From positions 62,001-126,000 of the forward strand of contig JAQXUQ010000002.1 in assembly GCA_029224465.1 (NCBI GenBank): DNA of 64,000 bases. The letters are read 5' to 3'. Source of the stretch: Bacillota bacterium. GTDB lineage: Bacteria > Bacillota > Clostridia > Lachnospirales > Lachnospiraceae. Below are positions 24,843 through 33,514 of the stretch, one piece after another (positions within the stretch are counted from its first letter, which is position 1; the number at the start of each line of letters is the position of its first letter). A program made the position numbers and the translations under genes. The notes beneath the pieces were generated by a model. That model was not told the origin of the DNA and ran no database searches. It saw only the letters and a program-made list of their open reading frames with translations.

Positions 24843-26540
24843 ATGGTACATACTGTTCACTACATCTGCAAATACACACCGCTCGAACTCTTCGCCGCGA
24901 TGGGCGCCGAATGCGTCTACGCCAATCACATGCCGGACGGTTTCGGCATTTCCGAATCCGTGATCGGCTCCAACATCTGCGGCTTCGGAAAGTCCCTGAT
25001 TGATCTTGTGAATGCAGGCGGCGTGCATGAACTGATTCTGACAAGCTGCTGCGACACGATCCGCAGCGTCTATGACAACCTGCAAAAGAGCGGAAAGCTG
25101 AACTTCCTGTTCTATCTCGATATCCCGCACGCGGAGTCCGGCTGCACCAAAACGCAGCTTTCCTTCCAGTTAAAACAACTTGTCCGCGCGTACTCTGCGT
25201 ACAGCGGAAATTGTTTTGACCGGAATAAATTTGCAGAAGCAATGAAGCTCTCACACGTGCAGCAGATCCGGCCGAATTCTCCGTACATCAGTATTCTCGG
25301 CGGGCGCGCGGGCATCGAGCTGCACAAAGAAGCTTTGAAGGAGATGCCGCTGCCCGTGCACAACGACACCTGTGTCGCCGGCAGAAGCGTCGGCGAAAGT
25401 CTGCCCGATCCGTCTCTGTCCTTTGACGAGCTGATGGACTGGTACGCCGGCGAGCTCCTGTCTCAGCTTCCCTGTATGCGGATGATTGACCGCGAGGGTC
25501 GAAAGAGGCTTTACAATGACCCGAATCTGCGGGGTATCATCTACCATACGATCCGGTTCTGTGATTTTTACAATTTCGAATACAGTGAGATCAAAAGTCA
25601 CGTTGATGTGCCGGTGCTGAAGATCGAAACCGATTACACAACCGGCTCGTCAGGGCAGCTTCTGACAAGGCTGCAGGCTTTTGCCGAGGAAATCCGCAGT
25701 ACCTATGCGGACACACCGCAGATTTTCAAAGGGAACAGATCGGGGGGATCAGCAATGAGCAAACAGGATTTTACCTATGTGGCAGGCATTGATTCGGGCT
25801 CCGCGAGCACAGATGTCGTGATTCTGGACAAAGACAGGAACTATATTGCCGGTATCGTTCTTCCAACCGGCGCCGGCGCGGTCATCAGCGCGGAAAAGGC
25901 GCTCGAAGCGGCACTGCAGGAGGCCGGACTTTCACGCGCGGACATCGGCCGCGTCGTGACAACCGGATACGGACGGACATCGATTGAGAATTCCGACCGC
26001 AGCATCACGGAAATCACCTGCCACGCGCGGGGCGCGCATTTTCTTGATCCGTCTGTCCGTACGGTCATTGATATCGGAGGACAGGACAGCAAGGTTATAA
26101 CGCTGGACAGCACGGGAAAGGTTACAAACTTCGTGATGAATGACAAGTGCGCGGCGGGAACCGGCAGATTCCTTGACATGATGGCGCGCACGATGGAAAT
26201 GACGCTGGATGATATGAGCCTTCGCGGGCTGGCTTACAAAGAAGACATCACGATTTCGAGCACCTGCACGGTGTTCGCGGAGTCGGAAGTTGTCTCTCTG
26301 ATCGCGGAAAACAAAGACGTCGACGACATCGTCCATGGTCTCGACAAATCTGTTGCCGCGAAAACTGCAACGCTTGTCGTCAGAGCCGGCGGCAGCGGTC
26401 CTTTCATGATGACCGGCGGCGTCTCGAAGAACAACGGGCTGGTCAAAGCCCTGTCAGAAAAGCTCGGACAGAAGCTGATCATCTCGGATAAAGCCCAGCT
26501 TTGCGGCGCGCTTGGCGCGGCGCTGTACGCGCTGGACTGA
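24843..26540 (+). CDS. HgdB-like domain fused to 2-hydroxyacyl-CoA dehydratase activator ATPase
   Basis: Two proteins in one 565-residue chain. Residues 1 to about 300 are a dehydratase-component domain (YICKYTPLELFAAMGAEC, GSNICGFGKSLIDL, LTSCCDTIRSVYD; Cys9, 24, 46, 69, 70). Residues 305-565 are a complete BadF/HgdC-type activator with ATP-binding GIDSGSASTDVVILD and DIGGQDSKVI, and the two Cys motifs for a bridging cluster, NDKCAAGTGRFLD and SSTCTVFAESEVVSL. GAAAGGATATTTT precedes the first ATG. At the junction an ATG at 25755 has its own GGGGGG site, so a free 261-residue activator may also be made. With the gene before it, it forms a two-gene unit. Confidence 0.9.
   Translation: MVHTVHYICKYTPLELFAAMGAECVYANHMPDGFGISESVIGSNICGFGKSLIDLVNAGGVHELILTSCCDTIRSVYDNLQKSGKLNFLFYLDIPHAESGCTKTQLSFQLKQLVRAYSAYSGNCFDRNKFAEAMKLSHVQQIRPNSPYISILGGRAGIELHKEALKEMPLPVHNDTCVAGRSVGESLPDPSLSFDELMDWYAGELLSQLPCMRMIDREGRKRLYNDPNLRGIIYHTIRFCDFYNFEYSEIKSHVDVPVLKIETDYTTGSSGQLLTRLQAFAEEIRSTYADTPQIFKGNRSGGSAMSKQDFTYVAGIDSGSASTDVVILDKDRNYIAGIVLPTGAGAVISAEKALEAALQEAGLSRADIGRVVTTGYGRTSIENSDRSITEITCHARGAHFLDPSVRTVIDIGGQDSKVITLDSTGKVTNFVMNDKCAAGTGRFLDMMARTMEMTLDDMSLRGLAYKEDITISSTCTVFAESEVVSLIAENKDVDDIVHGLDKSVAAKTATLVVRAGGSGPFMMTGGVSKNNGLVKALSEKLGQKLIISDKAQLCGALGAALYALD
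25742..25757 (+). promoter_or_regulatory. Internal ribosome site and start codon at the activator junction
   Basis: GGGGGG (25742-25747) lies 7 bases before an in-frame ATG (25755-25757) encoding MSKQDFTYVAGIDSGS, the usual N-terminus and length (261 residues) of a stand-alone activator. Confidence 0.65.
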
Positions 26541-26616
26541 GAGGAGAGCCCGAGCGGCCGCGGGAGCCTGTATTGCGGCGGCGATGGCGCTGCGATGTGT
26601 GGCACAGCCGCGGCAT

Positions 26617-27819
26617 TTACTGCGGCGGCGCGCCGCGATGAATCGCGCCGCCGCCGAACTTTCTGCGGATTGCGTCTACGGCGGCATCCGCTTTCTTTTC
26701 TTTCTCTCTTTGATCATCTCCGAAAAGACGCAGCTGTACGGCCTGTTCTTTCGTAACATCGGTCAGCGATATGCCGATCAGGCGAAGCGGTGTCCTGCCG
26801 TCCCAGAGCTCATCAAACAGAGCGACTGCCGCCCCGGTGATTTCGGCGGTAATATCGCTCGCCTGCGGGAGCTTTCTCTGATGAGACCGGTCAATCCGGT
26901 TGGAATAGGAGCCCGAACGAATCTTCACACCGACGCACTGCGCACGGAATCCGTCTCTGCGCATCCTTGAGGCAGCGGTATCCGCAAGCTCCCGCAAAAT
27001 CGCGTGCAGCTTTTCCCTGTCCGCAAGGTCCTCCTCGGTTGTTGTGGAAGCGCTGTATCCCTTCGCTTCTTCCGGATGATCCAGTACCTTTGAAGGATCA
27101 ATTCCGTTTGCGAAATCGTGGTAGAGCTGCGCTGTTTTGACGCCAAGAAGGGAGGAAAGAGAGGCCATATCGCAGGCCGCGAGATCGCCGATCGTATAAA
27201 TGCCCGCTCTCCGCAGCCTGTCTGCCGAATGTCCGCCGACCAGAAACAGCTTCCCCACCGGCATCGGCCAGAGCTTGCGCGGGATCTCGTCTTCAAAAAG
27301 CGTATGCGTTTTGTCGGGTTTTTCCATGTCGCTCGCCATCTTGGCAAGCAGCTTATTGTGCGCGATACCGACATTGACCGTAAACCCGAGCTCGGTCCGG
27401 ACGCGCTCCCGGATCGCTGCTGCTGCGCGCAGCGGGTCCGGCCAGAGCTTCCCCATACCGGTCATGTCAAGATAACATTCATCGATCGAGGCCTGCTCGA
27501 GCACCGGCGTAAAATCTCTGCAGACCGCGATAAAGCGCCGCGAGCACTCTTTATACCATGCCCTGTCCGGCGGGGCGACAACAAGTTCCGGGCATTTCTG
27601 CATCGCCATCGAAGACGCCTCTCCGGTATGGATGCCGAGTTTTGCGGCAGAAATCGACTTCGCGGCGACGATGCTCGTACGGAGCCCCGGATCTCCGCTG
27701 ATAATCGCGGGGACATTCCGCAGATCACTCTTCCCTTCCCGCAGACGCTTTACCGACGTCCAAGAAAGAAACGCGCTGTTCACATCCACATGGAAAATCA
27801 GCCGCCGGTCCTCTTCCAT
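26617..27819 (-). CDS. dinB: DNA polymerase IV (Y family)
   Basis: Error-prone translesion polymerase. The ATG at 27819 (MEEDRRLIFHVDVNSAFLSW) fits the family N-terminus; the frame to 27924 runs into the threonine aldolase gene. Motifs in 400 residues: HVDVNSAFLSW (metal Asp, about 10), the catalytic SIDECYLDMTGMG (about 111), NVGIAHNKLLAKMASDMEKP and the little-finger domain (SYSNRIDRSHQRKLPQ). It starts 8 bases after the ltaE stop. The last codons form a very GC-rich hairpin (26622-26654). Confidence 0.94.
   Translation of the reverse strand: MEEDRRLIFHVDVNSAFLSWTSVKRLREGKSDLRNVPAIISGDPGLRTSIVAAKSISAAKLGIHTGEASSMAMQKCPELVVAPPDRAWYKECSRRFIAVCRDFTPVLEQASIDECYLDMTGMGKLWPDPLRAAAAIRERVRTELGFTVNVGIAHNKLLAKMASDMEKPDKTHTLFEDEIPRKLWPMPVGKLFLVGGHSADRLRRAGIYTIGDLAACDMASLSSLLGVKTAQLYHDFANGIDPSKVLDHPEEAKGYSASTTTEEDLADREKLHAILRELADTAASRMRRDGFRAQCVGVKIRSGSYSNRIDRSHQRKLPQASDITAEITGAAVALFDELWDGRTPLRLIGISLTDVTKEQAVQLRLFGDDQREKEKKADAAVDAIRRKFGGGAIHRGAPPQ
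26622..26654. other. GC-rich hairpin over the dinB stop region
   Basis: GCGGCGGCGCG (26622-26632) pairs perfectly with CGCGCCGCCGC (26644-26654), 11 bp, at the end of dinB. No T-tract follows, so termination is uncertain; it faces the 3' end of the convergent dehydratase/activator gene. Confidence 0.55.
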
Positions 27820-27827
27820 CACACGCC

Positions 27828-28850
27828 TCACAGAAGGTCCAGCAGTGCGTCCACATCTTCTTCCCGGGTCGCCCAGCTGGTCGCCAGCCGGATTGCGGTT
27901 CTGTTCTCGTCCACCGGCTCCCATTCGCTGAAAATGACCTTTTCCGCGAGCGCGCGCATCTGATGATTCTGCAAGACAACAAACTGCTGATTCGTCGGCG
28001 ACTCCAGAAGCAGCTGATAGCCCTTCCTGCGCAGTCCTTCCCGCAGCTTCATCGCAAGATCCACCGCGTGTCTGCTGATCTGCAGATACAGGTCGTCCGT
28101 AAGAAGCGTGTCAAACTGCAGGCCCAGAAGCCATCCCTTGGCAAGCAGACCGCCATGCTGTTTGACCTGCGTCATGAAGTGCGGCGGCATATTTTTCTTC
28201 GTAAAAACAACTGCCTCGCCAAACAATGCCCCCACCTTCGTTCCGCCGATATAAAAGACGTCCGAAAGCGCGGCGATGTCCCGCATAGTCAGCTCTTTGG
28301 ACGCAGCGAGCCCGTAGCCGAGGCGCGCGCCGTCGATAAACAGCGGAATATCGTACTCGCGGCAGATGCCGGAGACCGCGTTCAGCTCCTGCGCGCTGTA
28401 CAGCGTGCCGTACTCGGTCGGGTAGGAAATATAGACCATTCCCGGAAATACCATGTGCTCACGGTCCGGATTCTCCCGGAATGCTTTAAGGAAAGAACGG
28501 AGCTCTTCGGGGTCGATTTTGCCCTGATGCGCGGGCAGCGGCAGTACCTTATGCCCCGAGTATTCAATCGCGCCGGCCTCATGCACATTGACATGTCCGG
28601 TAGCCGCGGCAATGACCCCTTCATACGGACGAAGCATCGTCGAAATCACGATCTGATTCGTCTGTGTCCCTCCGCAGAGAAAGAAAATCTCCGCGTCGTC
28701 AACGCCGCAGGCGCGGCGGATCTTTTCCTTCGCGGCAGCGCAGATTTCATCGCTTCCGTAGCCTGTCTGCGGCTGCAGATTCATCTTCATCATCCGCTCC
28801 AGAATCAGCGGGTGCGCACCTTCCATGTAGTCACTTGCAAATGCCAGCAT
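27828..28850 (-). CDS. ltaE: Low-specificity L-threonine aldolase family, PLP enzyme
   Basis: Cleaves L-threonine/allo-threonine to glycine and acetaldehyde. The 340 residues match the beta-eliminating lyase fold: YGSDEICAAAKEKIRRACG, FLCGGTQTNQIV (about 60), HVNVHEAGAIE, LFIDGARLGYGLA (PLP Asp, about 172) and YIGGTKVGALFGEAVVF with the Schiff-base Lys (about 203). GGAGGAGAAGA precedes the ATG. It is upstream of dinB, probably in one transcript without a functional link. Confidence 0.93.
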   Translation of the reverse strand: MLAFASDYMEGAHPLILERMMKMNLQPQTGYGSDEICAAAKEKIRRACGVDDAEIFFLCGGTQTNQIVISTMLRPYEGVIAAATGHVNVHEAGAIEYSGHKVLPLPAHQGKIDPEELRSFLKAFRENPDREHMVFPGMVYISYPTEYGTLYSAQELNAVSGICREYDIPLFIDGARLGYGLAASKELTMRDIAALSDVFYIGGTKVGALFGEAVVFTKKNMPPHFMTQVKQHGGLLAKGWLLGLQFDTLLTDDLYLQISRHAVDLAMKLREGLRRKGYQLLLESPTNQQFVVLQNHQMRALAEKVIFSEWEPVDENRTAIRLATSWATREEDVDALLDLL

Positions 28851-28938
28851 TCTTCTCCTCCATTATCTGAAAGTCCTGCGGCCGCGCGGCAGTCCGGGCA
28901 GCGGCAGAACACACAGCATCTGTCTGATTATGTCATTT

Positions 28939-28968
28939 TTGACCAAAATATTCAACATGTGGTAAACT
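28939..28968 (+). promoter_or_regulatory. Promoter of the membrane protein gene at 29006
   Basis: TTGACC (28939-28944), 18 bases, TAAACT (28963-28968), with TG one base before the -10 (extended -10). It lies 37 bases before the ATG. Confidence 0.65.
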
Positions 28969-29005
28969 GCGAATCGACACGGAAACAATATGCGGGGGCA
29001 GAGAA

Positions 29006-29959
29006 ATGCGTAAGAAAACAGACAGACAACCGGAACTTTGGAACGCGCTTCCATGGCTCAGCGTCATGGCGCTCGTTATTCTGATGATGGCTGCAGCGGA
29101 ACTGCTGCATGAAAAGGAAATCATCTTTCCGGAGATCACGGCGCTCGCGGTCGGGTATATTCTCGCAAAGAAGCGGGCATGGATCGTGGATTCGAAGAGA
29201 ATCCTGATTCTGATCACGGGATGCGCGGTGCTGGGACTTTTGATTGTCCTCTATATTCCCCTGTCCCTCCGGGGACAGATCTGCCTCGCCTTTGCGGTCA
29301 GCCAGCTCATTTTCCTGTATTCGGGCACGACGCTCGCGCCGTTTGTATCCGCGATTGTGCTTCCGGTCATTCTGCAGACAAAGTCCTGGATTTACCCGGT
29401 TTCCGCATTTCTACTGACTCTTGTAGTCATCGTCTTGCACGGGCTTTTCATCCGGCTTGGCATCCGGGAAGACGAGCCCTATGTTCCGACTGCGATCCCG
29501 ACAAGACAGGAATGGTTTGACGCGGTGCTGCGGACGGTTGTGGTTTCGGCTGCGGCTTGTTTTGCCCTGAAATATAACGTCCGTTTCGTAATCGCGCCGC
29601 CGCTTCTCGTCGCGTTCACGGAGTTCTCAAGGCCCTTGAACCCCGCAAGAAAGCGTCCGATCAAAGTCATTCTGCTCCTCACGGCCTGCGCGGCGGCAGG
29701 AACGTTGTGCCGGCTCGTTCTGACAAATGCGGCGGGGCTTCCGCTCTCAGTCTCTGCCGGCGCCGCCACCCTGATCATGATGCTGCTGGTCCGCAAAACC
29801 GGAATGTACATGCCACCCGCCGGCGCCGTCACGATCCTGACCTTCCTTGTTCCGGACGAAGCTCTTGTATTCTTTCCGCTGCAGGTGCTGGCCGGCATCA
29901 GCCTCCTCATGGGCATCACACTGTTAATGTTCGAACCGCTGCAAAAAGGACGCGCGTAA
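29006..29959 (+). CDS. Multi-pass membrane protein of unknown function
   Basis: Not assigned to a family with certainty. The 317 residues form about ten hydrophobic segments, apparently in two halves: the first with EIIFPEITALAVGYILAKK (about 37), the second after a polar loop (GIREDEPYVPTAIPTRQEW) with FVIAPPLLVAFTEFSRP and TGMYMPPAGAVTILTFLVP. The small-residue, proline-rich patches recall HPP-type membrane proteins, but I would not name it so. GGGGGCAGAGAA precedes the ATG and a promoter lies at 28939. It is convergent with the LysR gene, 18 bases apart. Confidence 0.75.
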   Translation: MRKKTDRQPELWNALPWLSVMALVILMMAAAELLHEKEIIFPEITALAVGYILAKKRAWIVDSKRILILITGCAVLGLLIVLYIPLSLRGQICLAFAVSQLIFLYSGTTLAPFVSAIVLPVILQTKSWIYPVSAFLLTLVVIVLHGLFIRLGIREDEPYVPTAIPTRQEWFDAVLRTVVVSAAACFALKYNVRFVIAPPLLVAFTEFSRPLNPARKRPIKVILLLTACAAAGTLCRLVLTNAAGLPLSVSAGAATLIMMLLVRKTGMYMPPAGAVTILTFLVPDEALVFFPLQVLAGISLLMGITLLMFEPLQKGRA

Positions 29960-29977
29960 AACAGCGCCGTCCCATCG

Positions 29978-30931
29978 TTAAAGAATCTCCGCGCCTTCCG
30001 GAATTTCAAACTCTCTTTCCTTCGTCTGGAAGCGTTCGGAATGCATCTTGTCCTCTTCCATGAAATCGCGGACATAGTTGATGAATTCCTGCACGAGAAC
30101 GCTCGGGCGCTGATCTCTCGGCCATACCAGGAGATACTCGACGATTTTCGCGGGATCTGTGATCACCTTCGAAACGACATGCGGATTCGGCGTATACGTG
30201 GTCTGCGGGAAAATACTGATGCCCACATTCTGCTCGGAGAGCGCGACTGCGTCGAGATAGTTGGACATTTCGCAGACGATATTCGGCTCTTTGCCGATGC
30301 CTTCGAACCATTTGCGGATTGCTTCGATTCTGGAATTTCTGCGGGGACTGATCAGCGGATAATCCGCGAGCTCGGAGAGTTTTACAGTCGTTCCTTCTCT
30401 TACGGCAAGCGGATGATTCTTCGGGATAATTGCGATCCATGGTTCCTTTCCGATCACGATGCTGTCCAGATGCTCATTATCAAAAGGATAGGCAATAACT
30501 GCGAGGTCCGACAGTCCCCGTGCGAGATGCTCCAGAACATCATCCGAGCTTCCGTTCCACATCTGATACCGCACCATCGGATATTCTTCGGAGAATCCCG
30601 CGATCCATCTCGAAGCAATATAAGGCGCCCGGCCTTCCACCATTCCGAGAGAAATGGTTCCCGAAAGGCCGTTTTCCATGTGCGCGAGATCGCTCCTTGT
30701 CTTGTCCGCGAGCGCGAGCATCTGATTCGACCGGTGCAGAAGAAGGCTTCCGGCCTCAGTCAGCTGCAGATGGCGCTTCCCGCGGATGAAAAGCTGAACG
30801 CCCAGATCTTCCTCGAGGCCTTTGATCTGATTCGAAAGCGGCGGCTGACTCATATTCAGCTTCTCGGCGGCCCTCGTGAAATTCAGTTCCTGCGCGACAA
30901 CGGTAAAATACTGAAGTGTTCTGAAATCCAT
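29978..30931 (-). CDS. LysR family transcriptional regulator
   Basis: DNA-binding activator/repressor with a small-molecule sensor domain. The 317 residues have the N-terminal winged helix (MDFRTLQYFTVVAQELNFTR, then AAEKLNMSQPPLSNQIKGLE, 1-60) and the LysR substrate-binding domain (GTISLGMVEGRAP onward). It has an acidic C-terminal tail. The targets are not evident: no divergent gene adjoins its promoter, and the DUF4867 gene behind it ends toward it. Its leader contains a strong hairpin. Confidence 0.93.
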   Translation of the reverse strand: MDFRTLQYFTVVAQELNFTRAAEKLNMSQPPLSNQIKGLEEDLGVQLFIRGKRHLQLTEAGSLLLHRSNQMLALADKTRSDLAHMENGLSGTISLGMVEGRAPYIASRWIAGFSEEYPMVRYQMWNGSSDDVLEHLARGLSDLAVIAYPFDNEHLDSIVIGKEPWIAIIPKNHPLAVREGTTVKLSELADYPLISPRRNSRIEAIRKWFEGIGKEPNIVCEMSNYLDAVALSEQNVGISIFPQTTYTPNPHVVSKVITDPAKIVEYLLVWPRDQRPSVLVQEFINYVRDFMEEDKMHSERFQTKEREFEIPEGAEIL

Positions 30932-30984
30932 ACTCTCCGGCTTTCTGACGGGCAGCCATAGCTGCTGCCATCTGATATTTGCAT

Positions 30985-31028
30985 AAAGCGCCGGCTATGC
31001 AGAATTTTACAGTCTGCGCCGGCGCTTT
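30985..31028. other. Strong hairpin in the LysR gene leader (possible attenuator)
   Basis: AAAGCGCCGGC (30985-30995) and GCCGGCGCTTT (31018-31028) pair perfectly over 11 bp. It begins right after the predicted start from the promoter at 31033-31061; on the minus strand the stem ends in TTT then ATGCAAATAT. It could instead be the terminator of the DUF4867 operon. Confidence 0.6.
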
Positions 31029-31032
31029 GTAT

Positions 31033-31061
31033 ATTATACGTTTTTAATATAGTGAATGCAA
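31033..31061 (-). promoter_or_regulatory. Promoter of the LysR gene
   Basis: TTGCAT (31061-31056), 17 bases, TATAAT (31038-31033) on the minus strand, about 100 bases upstream of the ATG in an AT-rich patch. Confidence 0.75.
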
Positions 31062-31166
31062 TATATCAGTAATAGTTATCCTAAAAGATATATTAAGCAT
31101 ATGGACAGGACGCGGCCAGTGCCGGATTGACTCCGGCCGGACGCGCTGATGTCCGGATTTTCGCGT

Positions 31167-31799
31167 TCACTCTGCGGCGATATCCGGATTCTCTCCGGTC
31201 AGCCCGACATAGGCGCCGTCCTTTGCCTCCGGGGCATCCGGATGCGCGAGAAGCCACTTGTTGTTCGCGCGAAGAAGCCGGTCTTCAAAGGTCTTTCCGG
31301 CTGTCTTTGGAGCCTCTGTATTCGTTCCCTTCGGAAGAGCCACCATCACGCGGAAGCCCTTTGCAGGGTCCGTATGGCAGGGCGCATAGTGAAGCGATGT
31401 CGCATAAACCTCGACCAGAACTCCCTTCGGCACAAGAAACGCTTTGCAGGCTGCCGTATCCAGCTTCCCGTCCTGGATCTCGCTTTGTTTTGCGAGGATC
31501 AGAACAAAATCCTCTGTCCCTAGATTAAACTCACTGCTTCTGTGATACTCAAGGCAGTTCAGCTTTGTATTATGCCCGTTGCACCAGCCGAATTCGACCG
31601 GCAGACCGCCGAAAAGTGTGGGCGCCAGCTCTTTGGCCTCCGGCAGCTCCTGCAGCGCGGGTTCCTCCGGCACATAAGCAGTGCCTTCCGGCAGCGGCGT
31701 AAGCTCGTTCAGTGCATTGACGATCGGCTGTGTATCATACCCCTCTAGAATTCTTCCATATGCACGGAATTCCGGATCTGTAACTGGATAAATCTTCAT
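31167..31799 (-). CDS. DUF4867 family protein (sugar cluster)
   Basis: Function unknown; this family often sits beside isomerase and kinase genes for pentoses or fucose. The start MKIYPVTDPEFRAYGRILEG (31799) fits the family; the frame continues six codons upstream. The 210 residues look like a cupin-type barrel (NCLEYHRSSEFNLGTEDFVL, then VEVYATSLHYAPCHTDP with two His), which suggests a sugar-binding or mutarotase/isomerase-like accessory role (inference). Last of three genes after the kinase and the isomerase. Confidence 0.85.
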   Translation of the reverse strand: MKIYPVTDPEFRAYGRILEGYDTQPIVNALNELTPLPEGTAYVPEEPALQELPEAKELAPTLFGGLPVEFGWCNGHNTKLNCLEYHRSSEFNLGTEDFVLILAKQSEIQDGKLDTAACKAFLVPKGVLVEVYATSLHYAPCHTDPAKGFRVMVALPKGTNTEAPKTAGKTFEDRLLRANNKWLLAHPDAPEAKDGAYVGLTGENPDIAAE

Positions 31800-31865
31800 A
31801 ATAAATGTAACCCCCATTGCGCCGGGCGCGGCACGGGATAAAACCGCGCCCGGAAATTCAACTTC

Positions 31866-33422
31866 TCATCTGCCGCCGAACGGATTCTCCGAAGCGTACA
31901 GAACCCCCGACGGATGGTTGTATCCGATTTCGGACGGTGCTACGCCGATATACTTCAGTGCGTCATACAGTGCCTTTCCATAGTGTCCGAACATAACGGC
32001 TCCGTGGTGCGGATAATTCTTTTCGATCAGCTCATAGCGGTAGAATCTACCCATCTCCGGAATCGCGAAAACGCCGATTGAGCCGAACGACTTTGTCGCC
32101 ACCGGAAGTACCTCTCCTTCCGCTGCATAAGCGCGGAGAATCCCGTCCGCTGTCGACTGCAGTCTGTAGAACGTAATTTCACCGGGCTTGATATCGCCTT
32201 CCATTGTGCCGTCGCACCAGTCCGCCGGGTGCGTATTCGCCATGATCTTCTGGTATGCGACATGCGGATTCTGCAGCCGTGTGCTGCAGGTGTTGCCGCA
32301 GTGGAATCCCATGAACGTGTCGGTATGCTTCCAGGGATAGGAGAATTTACCTTCAATGCTCTCATGGTACATATCTTTCGGCACGGAGTTGTTGATATCC
32401 AGAAGCGTTACCGATTCGCCGCTGATGCACCAGCCGATGTACTCGGAAAGCGCGCCGTAAAGATCAACCTCGCAGGAAACCGGAATTCCTCTGCCGGTCA
32501 GACGGCTGTTGACATAGCAGGGTACGAACCGGAACATATCCTCGAATGCCGGCCAGCACTTGGTAGAAAGCGCGACATATTTGCGGTATCCCTTGTGCTC
32601 TTCTACCCAGTCAAGGAGTGTCGCTTCATAAGCCGCGAACTTGCAAAGCTTTTCGTCGTTCTTCTTTGCGGCCTCTTCGTCATATCCGAGCTCCCGGATC
32701 ATATCCGCCTTGATGGCCGCGATTTCCCCGTTCTGTTTCTTTACGGTATTCTCATCCAGATTGTATTTCTCCGGGCAGTAATGCTTTTCATAAGCTTCAA
32801 ACAGATCGAGCTCGGACTCTTCCTCTACTTCGACGCCGAGGTTGTAAAACTGCTTGATCGGCGCGTTGCAGGCAAGGAAATTCTGCGGGCGGGGACCGAA
32901 CGAAATGATCTTGAGATTGTCAAGGCCGAGCCGGACGCGGGCGACCGGAAGAAACTCGTGGATCATATCCGCGCAGTCTTCTGCATCGCCGACCGGATAC
33001 GCCGGAATCCACGCGGTTGTATTCCGCAGTGCCAGATTATAGCTGGCATTGAGCATACCGCAGAACGCGTCGCCGCGCCCTGTGATTCCCAGCGTCGAAG
33101 ATGCTTCCTCGGCGGCGGCGCAGAACATTTTCGGCCCTTCGAAATGTTTCGCGAGAAGCGTTTCGGCGATTTCGGGTCCGAAGTTTCCAAGATATACGCA
33201 GAGCGCGTTGCAGCCGTGCGCCCTGACATCTTCGAGCGCGTTCACCATGTCTGTTTCGCTCTCCACGATGGTGACCGGGCATTCATAGATGTCGTCCGCG
33301 CCGTACTTGTCGGTATAAGCCTGCACCAGCGCTTTTCTTCTGTTCACGGCAAGCGGAGCCGGGAAACAGTCTCTGGATACCGCTACAATACCGACTTTGA
33401 TTGTGGGAATATTCGTTGTCAT
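31866..33422 (-). CDS. L-fucose/L-arabinose isomerase family protein
   Basis: Aldose-ketose isomerase fold of 518 residues. The N-terminal half resembles the Rossmann domains of fucose isomerase (GIVAVSRDCFPAPLAVNRRK, YLGNFGPEIAETLLAK), the C-terminal half carries ISCEVDLYGALSEYI-like metal ligands (seen as PVSCEVDLYGALSEY, about 323), TLLDINNSVP and TFMGFHCGNTCS. GAAGGAGATCAT precedes the ATG. Next to an FGGY kinase, so the ketose is probably phosphorylated. Whether the sugar is fucose, arabinose or another pentose is not determinable. Confidence 0.88.
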   Translation of the reverse strand: MTTNIPTIKVGIVAVSRDCFPAPLAVNRRKALVQAYTDKYGADDIYECPVTIVESETDMVNALEDVRAHGCNALCVYLGNFGPEIAETLLAKHFEGPKMFCAAAEEASSTLGITGRGDAFCGMLNASYNLALRNTTAWIPAYPVGDAEDCADMIHEFLPVARVRLGLDNLKIISFGPRPQNFLACNAPIKQFYNLGVEVEEESELDLFEAYEKHYCPEKYNLDENTVKKQNGEIAAIKADMIRELGYDEEAAKKNDEKLCKFAAYEATLLDWVEEHKGYRKYVALSTKCWPAFEDMFRFVPCYVNSRLTGRGIPVSCEVDLYGALSEYIGWCISGESVTLLDINNSVPKDMYHESIEGKFSYPWKHTDTFMGFHCGNTCSTRLQNPHVAYQKIMANTHPADWCDGTMEGDIKPGEITFYRLQSTADGILRAYAAEGEVLPVATKSFGSIGVFAIPEMGRFYRYELIEKNYPHHGAVMFGHYGKALYDALKYIGVAPSEIGYNHPSGVLYASENPFGGR

Positions 33423-33435
33423 ATGATCTCCTTCC

Positions 33436-33454
33436 GGTTCTGCGCTGCAGAACC
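33436..33454. other. Hairpin just upstream of the isomerase ribosome site
   Basis: GGTTCTGC-AGC-GCAGAACC on the transcribed strand, a perfect 8-bp stem with a 3-base loop, a few bases 5' of the GGAG site. It may protect the 3' part of the transcript or tune translation. Confidence 0.5.
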
Positions 33455-33514
33455 TGCATAGAATGATTGATGTAATCCGGCGCCGTTATCTGACAGCGCC
33501 GCTGTTTTGCCCCG

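Noticed and set aside
26512-26970. A 152-codon + strand frame after the activator gene
   Set aside because: It lies opposite the end of dinB, overlaps the activator stop and has no ribosome site.
31127-31528. Two + strand frames opposite the DUF4867 gene
   Set aside because: Shadows of a supported gene with Arg/Ser-rich products.
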